Origin: Paractinoplanes tereljensis
GTDB lineage: Bacteria; Actinomycetota; Actinomycetes; Mycobacteriales; Micromonosporaceae
DNA: 64,000 bases
Direction of reading: 5' to 3'
Assembly (NCBI RefSeq): GCF_016862435.1
Contig: NZ_BOMY01000025.1
Span: 1-64,000, forward strand
The notes below the pieces were generated by a model. It ran no database searches and had not been told where the DNA came from. It worked only from the letters and a program-made list of their open reading frames with translations. Positions 31,862 through 40,713 of the stretch are shown here, one piece after another (positions within the stretch are counted from its first letter, which is position 1; every line of letters begins with the position of its first letter). A program made the position numbers and the translations under genes.

Positions 31862-33646
31862 TTACAGCCTAAGCGAGCGAGCGTCATCCGAACGGTCAGT
31901 TACCGATGAGCGAACGGCCGAGTCTTTGCCCGATGCTGCGGCTTCTGCCCGGTTGAGCAGGTGAGTGAACCGCGCGGCGCCACGAACCGGTGACACCCAG
32001 TCGCCGGAAGTTTCCACCAAGCGGGTGTCGGGCTTCTCCAGCCAGGCCAGGATTCGCTCGGTCTCCTCGGCGGACGCGGCGGGCACCGGACCCGGTCCGG
32101 GTAGGACCGTCTCGGCGGTCATCCGGACCGCGTCGAGGGTCGGCCGGGGGTGTGCCCGGGGTGGCGAGGTGGCGGCCGCGGCGAGCCGGCCGTGCCGGAC
32201 CACGATGATCTCCCAGCCGCCGATGTCGTCCCGGCGGGCGGCGACCATCTCGGTCAGCCGGGTCAGCGCGGTCAGCCGCTGCATCCGGACGGTGGCCCGG
32301 AGCAGGGCGATCAGCCGGGACCGCAGGACCGCGGCCTCCTCGTATCGCCGGCCCTCGCTCATCGCCTCGATGCGGCCCATCAGGGCGGCCACCACGATCT
32401 CCGGGTCGCCGTGGATCGCGGTGCGGAACGGCAGGGCGGCGGTGGCCGCGTAGACCTCCGGGGTGATCCGGTGTTCGCACGGAGCCGGGCAGCGGCCCAG
32501 CTCGGCCAGGGCGCAGGCGGGCATCGGGGTGCGCACGCTCAGGGTGTGGTTGCACTGCCGCAGCGGCAACGCGTCGTAGACGCCGGCGGCGGCCAGCTCG
32601 GCGGTGCGCCGCGAGGAGAACGGGCCCAGGTAGGCGGCGCCGTCGTCGACCAGCTTGCGGACCACCGACAGCCGGGGCCAGACCTCGGTGGTCAGCTTGA
32701 GCCAGACCACCCGATCCGGATATTTCGACCGCCGGTTGTAGGGCGGCGCGTGGGCCGCGATCATCCGCAGCTCCCGCACCTCGGCCTCGAGCGAGTGGGC
32801 GCACTCGACCGCCTCGACCCGGGTCGCGGCACCGAGCATCTCGGAGATGCGGGCCCGTTTCTCGCTGGCGGTGAAGTAGCTGCGCACCCGGGTGGCGATG
32901 TCTTTCGAGGTGCCGACGTAGAGCGGGCGGTCGTCGGCGGCCCGGAACACGTAGACCCCGGGGGCGTGCGGCAGGCCGTCGGCCAGATGCCGCTGGCGGC
33001 GCTGGGTGGGGGTGACCGCCTTGGCGAACTCGATGGCGTCACCCAGCGAGTGCACCTTGAAGCTGCCCAGCCGCTCGATCAGGCCGTGCAGCACGTCGAC
33101 GGTGGCGCGGGCGTCGTCGAGGGCGCGGTGGCTGGGCTGGACCGCCGAGCGGAAGAACTGGGCGAGGGTGGACAGCTTGCGGTTGGGCACCTCGTCGCGG
33201 GTCAGGGCGCGGCGGGCCACGGCGGCGGTGTCGAGCACCTTGGGGTTGGGCCACGGATAGCCGTGCCGGGCACAGGCCGCTTTCAGGAAGCCGACGTCGT
33301 AGGGCGCGTTGTGCGCCACCAGCACCGCGCCGCGCAGGAACTCGAGCAGGCTGGGCAGCACCGTCTCGATCGGCGGGGCCGGGGCCAGCATGGCGTCGGT
33401 GATGCCGGTCAGGACGGTGATGAACGCCGGGATGTGCTCGCCCGGGTTGACCAGGGTCGCGAAGACGCCGAGCTCCTCGCCGCCGCGCACCTTGACCGCG
33501 CCGATCTCGGTGATGCCGGCGCCGTCGGCCGCGCCGCCGGTCGTCTCCAGGTCGAGCACCACGAAGGTCGTGTCGACCAGGGAGAGTGCCGCCGGATCGG
33601 TGAGAAGCGTGTCCAGAGTGCCCTGGACATATGCGGGTTGTGCCAC
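31862..33646 (-). CDS. DEDDh exonuclease fused to UvrC-like GIY-YIG nuclease
   Basis: 594 residues. The N-terminal DEDDh 3'-5' exonuclease (about 25-185) shows FVVLDLETTGG, VAHNAPYDVGFL and SHRALDDA. A GIY-YIG domain (about 220-305) shows GVYVFRAADDRPLYVGTSKDI and YNRRSKYPD, and a cysteine-containing and UVR-like region (about 370-450; CALAELGRCPAPC, RRYEEAAVLRSRL) follows. The layout matches the mycobacterial Rv2191 type. It probably acts in DNA repair, perhaps as a UvrC-like incision/trimming enzyme. It lacks the C-terminal RNase H-like domain of UvrC. Confidence 0.9.
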   Translation of the reverse strand: MAQPAYVQGTLDTLLTDPAALSLVDTTFVVLDLETTGGAADGAGITEIGAVKVRGGEELGVFATLVNPGEHIPAFITVLTGITDAMLAPAPPIETVLPSLLEFLRGAVLVAHNAPYDVGFLKAACARHGYPWPNPKVLDTAAVARRALTRDEVPNRKLSTLAQFFRSAVQPSHRALDDARATVDVLHGLIERLGSFKVHSLGDAIEFAKAVTPTQRRQRHLADGLPHAPGVYVFRAADDRPLYVGTSKDIATRVRSYFTASEKRARISEMLGAATRVEAVECAHSLEAEVRELRMIAAHAPPYNRRSKYPDRVVWLKLTTEVWPRLSVVRKLVDDGAAYLGPFSSRRTAELAAAGVYDALPLRQCNHTLSVRTPMPACALAELGRCPAPCEHRITPEVYAATAALPFRTAIHGDPEIVVAALMGRIEAMSEGRRYEEAAVLRSRLIALLRATVRMQRLTALTRLTEMVAARRDDIGGWEIIVVRHGRLAAAATSPPRAHPRPTLDAVRMTAETVLPGPGPVPAASAEETERILAWLEKPDTRLVETSGDWVSPVRGAARFTHLLNRAEAAASGKDSAVRSSVTDRSDDARSLRL

Positions 33647-33750
33647 GGCGGGGAGATTAGAGCGGGGGTACGACAGAAACGTCCCGGCGCCCGGAAAAGA
33701 TCACTTGCTTCGACAAGCTTTTCTGCTGCCCACGGTGTGAGAATGGGTAG

Positions 33751-35124
33751 ATGTACGAGCCCGCGTCTCCCGGCGATCGCCTTCTCGAAGAGGCGGCTGC
33801 CCAGGATGCGGACGTTGAGCTCCCCGAACCCAGCCTCCCGGAAGCGGTCCGGCAGCGGATCGTCACCCTCGCGGCCGCGGCCCTGCCCGCGCTGCCGGGC
33901 GACGAGGTGCCGATCCCGATGCGGAAGGTCGCCCGATTCGCCCCGAACCGCCGGGCTCGGCTCGGTGGCCGGGAGATCGCCGCGCAGCTGACCGCCGACC
34001 CGCTCTTCCGCCAGCGGATCAGCAGCCGGGTGGTCATCGACACCGGCGACCTGGGCGCCGCGGTCGCCGCCGGGGTGGCCCCGGCCGCCGCCGACCCGGT
34101 CGAGGTCGCGGCCCTGGCCTACCTGGTCCGCCCGGACGGCTGGCGGGAGCTGGTCGAGGGGGCCGGTGACGCGGTCCGGGCCGAGGCCGACAGCGCCGCC
34201 GCGGCGGGCCAGATCCGCGACGCCGAGCACCGGGCCGCCCGCGCCGAGCACGACCGGGCGGTCGCCAAGGTGGAGGCCGACAAGCTCCGTGACGAGCTGG
34301 CCCGGGTCCGCGAGGAACTGGGCCAGATTCGCGAGGAGGCGCGGTCGACCGCCCGCGCCCTGCGCGAGGCGCAGGCCGGGCAGAAACGCGCGAGCGACCT
34401 GCTGGCCACCGAGAAGGGCCGCGCGTCGCGCATCACCGCCGATCACGATGCCGAGGTACGCCGTCTGAAGACCCGCCTGGCCGAGGCGGAATCGACGGCC
34501 GCCACCGGCAAACAGGCCGCCAAGGACGCGCGGGCCGCCGACGACACCCGCCTCTGGCTGCTGATCGAGACCATCGGGCAGGCCGCCTCCGGGCTGCGCC
34601 GGGAGCTGGCCCTGGGCCCGTCCGAGAAGATGCCGGCCGATTTCGTGGCCGACGCCGCCGCCGAGCGGCCGGGCACGCCCGAGCGGTCCCGGGCCCGCGC
34701 CCAGGACACCGACGACCCGGGCCGCCTCGATCAGCTGCTCGCCCTGCCCCGGGCGCACCTGGTCGTCGACGGTTACAACGTGACCAAGCGCGGCTTCGCC
34801 GAGATGTCCCTCGAGCAGCAGCGCAAACGCCTGATCACCGGGCTGGGCGGCATCGCGGCGCAGACCGGCGACGAGGTCACCGTGGTCTTCGACGGCGCCG
34901 AGCGGGTGCACGGGCTGCCGCCCGCGCCGCGTGGCGTCCGGGTGCTGTTCTCCCGCAAGGGCGATACCGCCGACGAGCTGATCCGGCAGCTGGTCCGGGC
35001 CGAGCCGGCCGGCCGGCCGATCGTGGTCATCTCGTCCGACCGGGAGGTCGCCGACGGGGTGCGCCGGCACGGCGCCTACCCGATGGGCGCCGACTCGCTG
35101 TTACGGCGGCTCGCCCGGTCGTAA
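33751..35124 (+). CDS. NYN (YacP-like) nuclease-domain protein with coiled coil
   Basis: 457 residues. A variable N-terminal region (about 1-140) leads into a long Ala/Glu/Arg coiled coil (about 140-265) and a C-terminal NYN/PIN-like domain (about 320-455) with acidic residues in HLVVDGYNVT, VTVVFDGAERVHG and ISSDREVADG. NYN domains cut RNA; YacP/Rae1 relatives act on ribosome-bound mRNA. Role inferred from fold only. The ATG has no Shine-Dalgarno, and GAGAAT seven bases upstream could be a -10 for a leaderless message. Confidence 0.85.
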   Translation: MYEPASPGDRLLEEAAAQDADVELPEPSLPEAVRQRIVTLAAAALPALPGDEVPIPMRKVARFAPNRRARLGGREIAAQLTADPLFRQRISSRVVIDTGDLGAAVAAGVAPAAADPVEVAALAYLVRPDGWRELVEGAGDAVRAEADSAAAAGQIRDAEHRAARAEHDRAVAKVEADKLRDELARVREELGQIREEARSTARALREAQAGQKRASDLLATEKGRASRITADHDAEVRRLKTRLAEAESTAATGKQAAKDARAADDTRLWLLIETIGQAASGLRRELALGPSEKMPADFVADAAAERPGTPERSRARAQDTDDPGRLDQLLALPRAHLVVDGYNVTKRGFAEMSLEQQRKRLITGLGGIAAQTGDEVTVVFDGAERVHGLPPAPRGVRVLFSRKGDTADELIRQLVRAEPAGRPIVVISSDREVADGVRRHGAYPMGADSLLRRLARS

Positions 35125-35195
35125 TTTTTTGTCGTACCCCTCGCCTAGCGTGACGGTCACCGATGGTGGTCCCGCCACCCGGGTGAGGAGGAGTG

Positions 35196-35417
35196 ATGAT
35201 CATCGACTGCGGTCGCTGCGCCGGCCGGTCCGGCGAGTGCCGGGGTTGCCTGGTCAGCGCGCTGATCGACACCCCCGACGGCATTGCCGACCTGATGCCC
35301 GCCGAGCTGCGGGCGATCGAGGCGTTCGAGCTGGCCGGCTTCGACGTGGAGTTGCTGGAGACGCCGGAACCGCCGGTCGTGGTGCCCATGTTCACGCGCC
35401 GCCGGCACGTAGCGTGA
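35196..35417 (+). CDS. Small cysteine-rich protein, unknown function
   Basis: 73 residues. The N-terminus carries C-x2-C-x6-C-x2-C (IDCGRCAGRSGECRGCLV), likely a small zinc knuckle, followed by an acidic helical region. The ATG at 35196 follows GAGGAGGAG closely; a GTG one codon upstream is possible. It lies between the NYN nuclease gene and the M48 protease gene on the same strand. I do not recognise a named family. Confidence 0.7.
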   Translation: MIIDCGRCAGRSGECRGCLVSALIDTPDGIADLMPAELRAIEAFELAGFDVELLETPEPPVVVPMFTRRRHVA

Positions 35418-35436
35418 TCTTGCCTAGGATGTCCCG

Positions 35437-36693
35437 ATGACGCCACGCGCCTGGGCCGCCGGCACGCTCGTCGTGCTGCTCGTGTTGATCGCCGGCTATG
35501 CCGCCGTGACCATCCCGTGGCACCGGCCGCCGGCGCCCCGGGCCGACCAGCTCGCCGCCCTCGCCCAGCTGCCCGGCGAGCAGGTGGCCCGGGCCCGCGA
35601 GTTCCACTCCGCGCTGCGCCCCGGGTCCTACGGCGCGATGGGGATCGGCCTGATCGTCGCGCTGGTGCTCGGGCTCACCCCGGTCGGTGCCTGGCTGGTC
35701 GGTCAGGCCGGCCGCCCGTTCGGCGGCAACTGGGTGGCCCAGGCCATCCTCGGCGGCCTGCTGGTCACGCTGGCCGGTGAGGTGGTCACGCTGCCGTTCG
35801 CGGCGTGGCGGCACACCGTCGTGGTCCGCTACGGCATCTCCACCCAGAGCTGGGGCGCGTGGACGACCGATCTGCTCAAGTCCTGGGCGGTCGGCGCGGT
35901 GATCGGGGCGGTGGCGCTGCTCGGCTTCTACACCGTCACCCACTTCGCGCCGCGCTGGTGGTGGGCGTTCGGGGCGGTCGGCGCGGCCGGGCTGGTCGTG
36001 CTGCTGTCCTTCGTGCTGCCGGTGCTGGTCGAGCCGGTGTTCAACAAGTTCACCCCGATGGCCGACGGCCCGCTGCGCACCGAGTTGATCGCGCTCGCCG
36101 ACCGCGACGGCGTCCCCGTGCGCGACGTCCTGGTGGCCGACGCGTCCCGCCGGACCAACGCGTTGAACGCCTATGTGTCCGGCCTCGGCCCGACCCGGCG
36201 GGTCGTCGTCTACGACACCATGCTCACCGAGGCCACCCCCGACGAGGTGGTGTCGGTGGTGGCCCACGAGCTGGGCCACGCCAAGGACAACGACGTGCTG
36301 GTCGGCACCATCCTGGGCGCGCTCGGCACCGCCGCCGCGGTGATCGCGCTCTACCTGCTCGGGTCGTGGGCCGGCCTGCTGCGGCTGGCCGGGGTCGGCT
36401 CGATCGGCGAACCGCGTGCCATCGGCCTGATGCTGGCGATCGTCTCGGTGGCCGGGCTGGTGTCCGGGCCGGTGCAGGCGTTCGTGTCCCGGCGCATCGA
36501 GGCCCGCGCCGACGCGCACGCCCTGGTGCTGACCGGCGACCCGGCCACGTTCGAGGCCATGCAGCGCCGCCTCGGCACCGTCAACCTGTCCGACCCCGAC
36601 CCGCCCACCTGGGAATATTTGTTCGCGGCCTCGCACCCGTCCACGGTGGAACGGATGGCCGCGGCCCGCGCCTACGCCCGGGGTGACCGCTGA
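35437..36693 (+). CDS. M48 family membrane metalloprotease (Ste24/CAAX protease-like)
   Basis: 418 residues with about six or seven transmembrane helices. The zinc motif is HELGH (VVAHELGHAKDND) and the third ligand region is RRIEARADAHAL. NAYVSGLGPTRRVVVYDTML matches Ste24-type M48 enzymes. It probably handles membrane-protein quality control on the cytoplasmic side of the membrane. Its TGA overlaps the pimB ATG by one base, so the two are cotranscribed. Confidence 0.9.
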   Translation: MTPRAWAAGTLVVLLVLIAGYAAVTIPWHRPPAPRADQLAALAQLPGEQVARAREFHSALRPGSYGAMGIGLIVALVLGLTPVGAWLVGQAGRPFGGNWVAQAILGGLLVTLAGEVVTLPFAAWRHTVVVRYGISTQSWGAWTTDLLKSWAVGAVIGAVALLGFYTVTHFAPRWWWAFGAVGAAGLVVLLSFVLPVLVEPVFNKFTPMADGPLRTELIALADRDGVPVRDVLVADASRRTNALNAYVSGLGPTRRVVVYDTMLTEATPDEVVSVVAHELGHAKDNDVLVGTILGALGTAAAVIALYLLGSWAGLLRLAGVGSIGEPRAIGLMLAIVSVAGLVSGPVQAFVSRRIEARADAHALVLTGDPATFEAMQRRLGTVNLSDPDPPTWEYLFAASHPSTVERMAAARAYARGDR

Positions 36694-37832
36694 TGGCCCG
36701 CACCCTGCTGATCACCAACGACTTCCCGCCCCGCCCCGGCGGCATCCAGCAGTTCGTGCACAACCTGGCCGTCCGGCAGCCGCCCGGCTCGGTGGTCGTC
36801 TACGCGTCGACCTGGAAGGGCGCCGAGAAGTTCGACGCCGAGCAGCCCTTCGAGGTGGTGCGCCAGTCGACCGGCGTGCTGCTGCCGACCCCCGCCGTGA
36901 CGCGCCGGGCCGCCGAGCTGGCCCGCGCGCACGACTGCGACCGGGTGCTGTTCGGCGCGGCCGCCCCGCTCGGCCTGCTCGCCGACGGACTGCGCCGTAA
37001 CTCCGGGGTCACCCGGGCCGTCGCCATCACCCACGGCCACGAGATCGGCTGGGCCGCCCTGCCCGGCGCCCGGCAGCTGCTGCGCCGCATCGCCCGGGGC
37101 AACGACGTGATCACCTACCTGGGCGACTACCAGCGGGTGCGGCTCGACCGGGCGCTGCACGGCCTCACCGACCTCGAGCGGCTCGCGCCCGGCGTCGACG
37201 TGGCGGCGTTCCACCCCGGCGTCGACGGCTCGGCGGTCCGCCGGCGCCACGGCCTGACCGGCCGCCCGGTGATCGTCTGCGTCTCCCGGCTGGTCCCGCG
37301 CAAGGGCCAGGACATGTTGATCCGGGCCCTGCCGGCCATCCGCCGCCGGGTCCCCGATGCGGCGTTGCTGCTGGTCAGCGGTGGTCCCTACCGCCCCAAG
37401 CTGGAACGCCTGGCCCGCGAGCAGGGCGTCGAGTCCGACGTGATCTTCACCGGTTCCGTCCCCTGGGCCGAGCTGCCCGCGCACTACGCGGCCGGCGACG
37501 TCTACGCGATGCCCTGCCGCACCCGGGCGGCCGGCCTCGACGTCGAGGGCCTGGGCATCGTCTACCTGGAGGCCTCGGCCACCGGCCTCCCGGTGGTCGG
37601 CGGCGACTCGGGCGGCGCCCCCGACGCGGTCCGCGAGGGCGAGACCGGCTACGTCGTGGGCGGCCAGGACCTCGCGGCCCTGACGTCCCGCCTGACCGAC
37701 CTGCTGTCCGACCCGGCCAAGGCCAAGGCCATGGGCGCGGCCGGCCGAGCGTGGGTAGAGCAGGAGTGGCGCTGGGAGGCCCAGGCCGCCCGTCTGGCCA
37801 ACCTCCTCGACGGGCTTGATCGCTCGGCGTGA
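36693..37832 (+). CDS. pimB: Phosphatidylinositol mannosyltransferase PimB (GT4)
   Basis: A 379-residue GT-B glycosyltransferase adding the second mannose in phosphatidylinositol mannoside synthesis. It matches mycobacterial Rv2188c across its length: LLITNDFPPRPGGIQ, VYASTWKGAEKFD, THGHEIGW, VCVSRLVPRKGQD, AMPCRTRAAGLDVEGLGIVYLEASA and GNSGGAP-type GDSGGAPDAV. The EGLGIVYLEA stretch carries the GDP-binding glutamate. Acts at the inner face of the membrane. Confidence 0.92.
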   Translation: MARTLLITNDFPPRPGGIQQFVHNLAVRQPPGSVVVYASTWKGAEKFDAEQPFEVVRQSTGVLLPTPAVTRRAAELARAHDCDRVLFGAAAPLGLLADGLRRNSGVTRAVAITHGHEIGWAALPGARQLLRRIARGNDVITYLGDYQRVRLDRALHGLTDLERLAPGVDVAAFHPGVDGSAVRRRHGLTGRPVIVCVSRLVPRKGQDMLIRALPAIRRRVPDAALLLVSGGPYRPKLERLAREQGVESDVIFTGSVPWAELPAHYAAGDVYAMPCRTRAAGLDVEGLGIVYLEASATGLPVVGGDSGGAPDAVREGETGYVVGGQDLAALTSRLTDLLSDPAKAKAMGAAGRAWVEQEWRWEAQAARLANLLDGLDRSA

Positions 37833-37995
37833 ATGAATTCGGATGCGTCCGGAACCTGATGGACGGGCGCGGGGCGCCCGGCGTAGGAAGGGATTGGAGC
37901 TTCCGGCGCGCGGCGTTGCGCGCTGCCCGTGCGTCGCGCGTGCCCGAGCGCGGACGCGGAGCTCGCGCTGAGGGATCCCCGAGACGGAGCCTCCG

Positions 37996-39999
37996 ATGCC
38001 GGACGCCTACTCCGAAACCGACCTCCCCGCGAACCCCGACCTCCCCGAGCCGCCACCCACCCGCGCTGAGCCGCCGCCTGCCGTCGCTGAGCCGGGGCGG
38101 GGGCGGGACGCTGCGCGAGACGACGTCGAGCGGGAGCTTGATGATGGGGAACTCGAGCTTCCCTACTGGCTTACCAGCACTGAGGAGGCGGCCAATACCT
38201 CCTTTTTGCGGATGATGCGGCGGCTGCCCAAGCTGCTGCGGGACGCCTGGGTGATCGCCTGGCAGGCGGACCGGCGGACCACGGCGGCGGTCGCCGGGCT
38301 GCAGGTCGCGGGTGGGGTGGCCAGCGCGGTCGGGCTGATCAGCGTGGTCGGGGTGTTCGACGGGCTGCTGCAGACCGGGCCGACGCCCGAGCGGGTGCGA
38401 GCCGCCGTACCCTCGCTGTTGCTGTTGATCTGTGCCTTGGCCGTGCGGGGCGCGCTCACCTCGGCCGCCGCGGCGGCCAACGGCCGGCTGTCTCCCCAGG
38501 TCTTCCAGGCCGCCGAGATGCGGCTGCTGAACCTCACCACCCGGGTCGACCTGACCACGTTCGACGACCCGGACTGGCGGGACGCCATGGAGCGGGCCCG
38601 CGACCGGGGCATCTCGGCCGCCGAGCAGCTTGTCGACCGGGCCATCGAGCTCGCCACCAACACGATCGGGCTGGTCGCGGCGGCCGGGGTCCTGGCCGTG
38701 CTGCACCCGGTGTTGCTGCCGCTGCTGGTGTTGTCGGTGGTGCCGGTGGCGTGGGCAGCGGTCCGGTCGGCGCGGCTCGGGCACCGGCGGCTGCTGCGGC
38801 TCATCGCGGTCTGGCGGCGGCAGCGGATGCTGGCCGAGCTTCTCGCGGCCCGCGAGCCGGCTCCGGAGCTGCGAGCCTTCACGCTGCGCGAGTTCCTGCT
38901 CGGCGAGGTGCGCCGGTTGCTGGCGATCTCCACCAACGAGGAGATCCGGGTGGCCGGGCGGATGGTGCGCACCACCCTGGTCGGCACGGTGCTCAGCGCG
39001 GTCGCCACCGGGGTCACTTACGCGGTGCTGCTGTGGCTGCTGTGGACGGGACGGATGGAGCTCGCCGCCGGTGGCGCCGCGGCGTACGCGATCAACATGG
39101 GTATCGGGAAGCTCCGGGAGCTGGCGTTCACCGCCAACCGGGTGTTCGAGCAGGGGCTGTACTTCAACGACTTCCAGGGTTTCTGCGAGCTGTCCCGGCA
39201 GCGCGCGGAACCCACGCCCGACGGCGTCGCCCCGGACGGCTTCCGGGAGATCAAGCTCGACCGGGTCACCTTCAGCTACCCGGATGCCGAGCGCCCGGCG
39301 GTACGCGACGTGAGCCTCACCCTCCGCCGCGGTCAGATCATCGCCCTGGTCGGCGAGAACGGCTCCGGCAAGTCGACCCTGGCCGCGCTGCTGGCCGGCC
39401 TGTACCGCCCCCAGCACGGTGCCGTCACCTGGGACGGCCGGGATGTGTCCGGCCTCGACCCGGACACGGTGCGCGAACGGGTCGCCGTGGTGATGCAGGA
39501 ACCGACCCGCTGGCCGCTCTCGGCCCGCGACAACATCACCATCGGCCGCTACGACCGCGCCGTGGAGACCACACTCGTGCACGCGGCGGCCCGGGCCGGT
39601 GACGCCCACGAGTTCGTGATGGAGCTGACCCGGCAGTACGAGACGCTTCTGTCCCGGCACTTCACCGACGGCGCCGACCTGTCCGGCGGGCAGTGGCAGC
39701 GGCTGGCGGTGAGCCGCGCCTTCTACCGGGACGCGCCGCTGCTGATCTGCGACGAACCCACCGCGAACCTGGACGCGCGGGCCGAGCACGACGTCTACCA
39801 GCGGCTTCGGGAGCTGGCGGCGGGCCGGACGGTCGTGTTGATCACGCACCGGATGGCCAGCGTGCGGGAGGCCGACCGGATCTACGTGCTCGACCACGGC
39901 GCGGTGGTCGAGCAGGGCGACCACCAGGAGCTGATGGCGTCGAAGGGCATCTACGCGCAGCTGTTCACCCTGCAGGCGAGCGCCTATCAGTCGGCGTGA
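37996..39999 (+). CDS. ABC transporter, fused permease and ATPase
   Basis: A 667-residue half-transporter. A ~60-residue Pro/Glu-rich N-terminal extension is followed by a six-helix membrane domain (about 85-390) and an ATPase with GENGSGKST, signature LSGGQWQRLAVSRAF and Walker B LLICDEPTANLD. The ATP-binding half is well conserved; the membrane half is divergent. It probably works as a homodimeric exporter. The 163-bp gap before it is very GC-rich with short inverted repeats and no clear promoter. Confidence 0.88.
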   Translation: MPDAYSETDLPANPDLPEPPPTRAEPPPAVAEPGRGRDAARDDVERELDDGELELPYWLTSTEEAANTSFLRMMRRLPKLLRDAWVIAWQADRRTTAAVAGLQVAGGVASAVGLISVVGVFDGLLQTGPTPERVRAAVPSLLLLICALAVRGALTSAAAAANGRLSPQVFQAAEMRLLNLTTRVDLTTFDDPDWRDAMERARDRGISAAEQLVDRAIELATNTIGLVAAAGVLAVLHPVLLPLLVLSVVPVAWAAVRSARLGHRRLLRLIAVWRRQRMLAELLAAREPAPELRAFTLREFLLGEVRRLLAISTNEEIRVAGRMVRTTLVGTVLSAVATGVTYAVLLWLLWTGRMELAAGGAAAYAINMGIGKLRELAFTANRVFEQGLYFNDFQGFCELSRQRAEPTPDGVAPDGFREIKLDRVTFSYPDAERPAVRDVSLTLRRGQIIALVGENGSGKSTLAALLAGLYRPQHGAVTWDGRDVSGLDPDTVRERVAVVMQEPTRWPLSARDNITIGRYDRAVETTLVHAAARAGDAHEFVMELTRQYETLLSRHFTDGADLSGGQWQRLAVSRAFYRDAPLLICDEPTANLDARAEHDVYQRLRELAAGRTVVLITHRMASVREADRIYVLDHGAVVEQGDHQELMASKGIYAQLFTLQASAYQSA

Positions 40000-40047
40000 G
40001 TGGGATCGCAGCGACGATCGCAACCCGGGCGTGCCACAGTTGGCGCC

Positions 40048-40713
40048 ATGGACGCGATGGGTATCGCCGTCATCGTCGCCGTGCTGGTGGTGGCCACGAC
40101 GATCGGCCTGTGGCACCGCCGCACCGACGGCATGATCCGGGACGAGGCCGACGACAAGCGCAAGCGTGCTGCCCTGCTGTCCGCAGCCGGCCTCGAGGTC
40201 GTGGAGCTGCCCGACCGCAAGTCGGCGTCGGCCAACGCCGCGACGGCCGCCCGGGCCGCGACCGGGGCCGCGGCGGCCGCGATGCACGGCGGCGCCGGGG
40301 TGCACCCGAGGCCGGCGCCACCGGGGGAGTCGGGTCTCGTGCTGGACACCCGCGAGGAACCGGGCGTGGTCGAGCCGGACGCGAGTGCCGAGGGGGAGAA
40401 CCTCGATCCGGGCCTGCTCGACCGGCTCGGGGTGGGGCCGTCGCCGGTGACGCTGTTGCAGTTCTCGTCGGCGTTCTGCGCGCCGTGCCGGGCGGTGCGG
40501 CGGGTCAGCTCCGAGGTGGCCGAGCTGCTGCCCGGGGTCCAGCACGTGGAGGTCGACGCCGAGAGCCACCTGGCCGAGGTGCGCGAGTTGAACATCTGGC
40601 GCACCCCGACCCTGCTGATCGTGGACGCCGGCGGCCACGTGGTGAAGCGGGCCACCGGCGTCCCGAGCAAGCCCCAGCTGATCGCCGCCGTGGCCGACCT
40701 CCTGCCGGGCTAA
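40048..40713 (+). CDS. Membrane-anchored thioredoxin-like protein
   Basis: 221 residues. An N-terminal transmembrane anchor (about 4-22) is followed by an Ala-rich linker (about 60-120) and a thioredoxin fold with the redox motif CAPC (SSAFCAPCRAVRR) and the cis-proline segment WRTPTLLIVD. It probably keeps disulfides or copper sites reduced at the membrane. A DUF4395 gene, a frequent companion of thioredoxin genes, lies 1.8 kb downstream past the MFS/MarR pair. Confidence 0.87.
   Translation: MDAMGIAVIVAVLVVATTIGLWHRRTDGMIRDEADDKRKRAALLSAAGLEVVELPDRKSASANAATAARAATGAAAAAMHGGAGVHPRPAPPGESGLVLDTREEPGVVEPDASAEGENLDPGLLDRLGVGPSPVTLLQFSSAFCAPCRAVRRVSSEVAELLPGVQHVEVDAESHLAEVRELNIWRTPTLLIVDAGGHVVKRATGVPSKPQLIAAVADLLPG

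Noticed and set aside
37829..38215. Small plus-strand gene starting at the end of pimB
   Set aside because: Arg/Pro-rich shadow frame overlapping the ABC transporter start with no recognisable protein.
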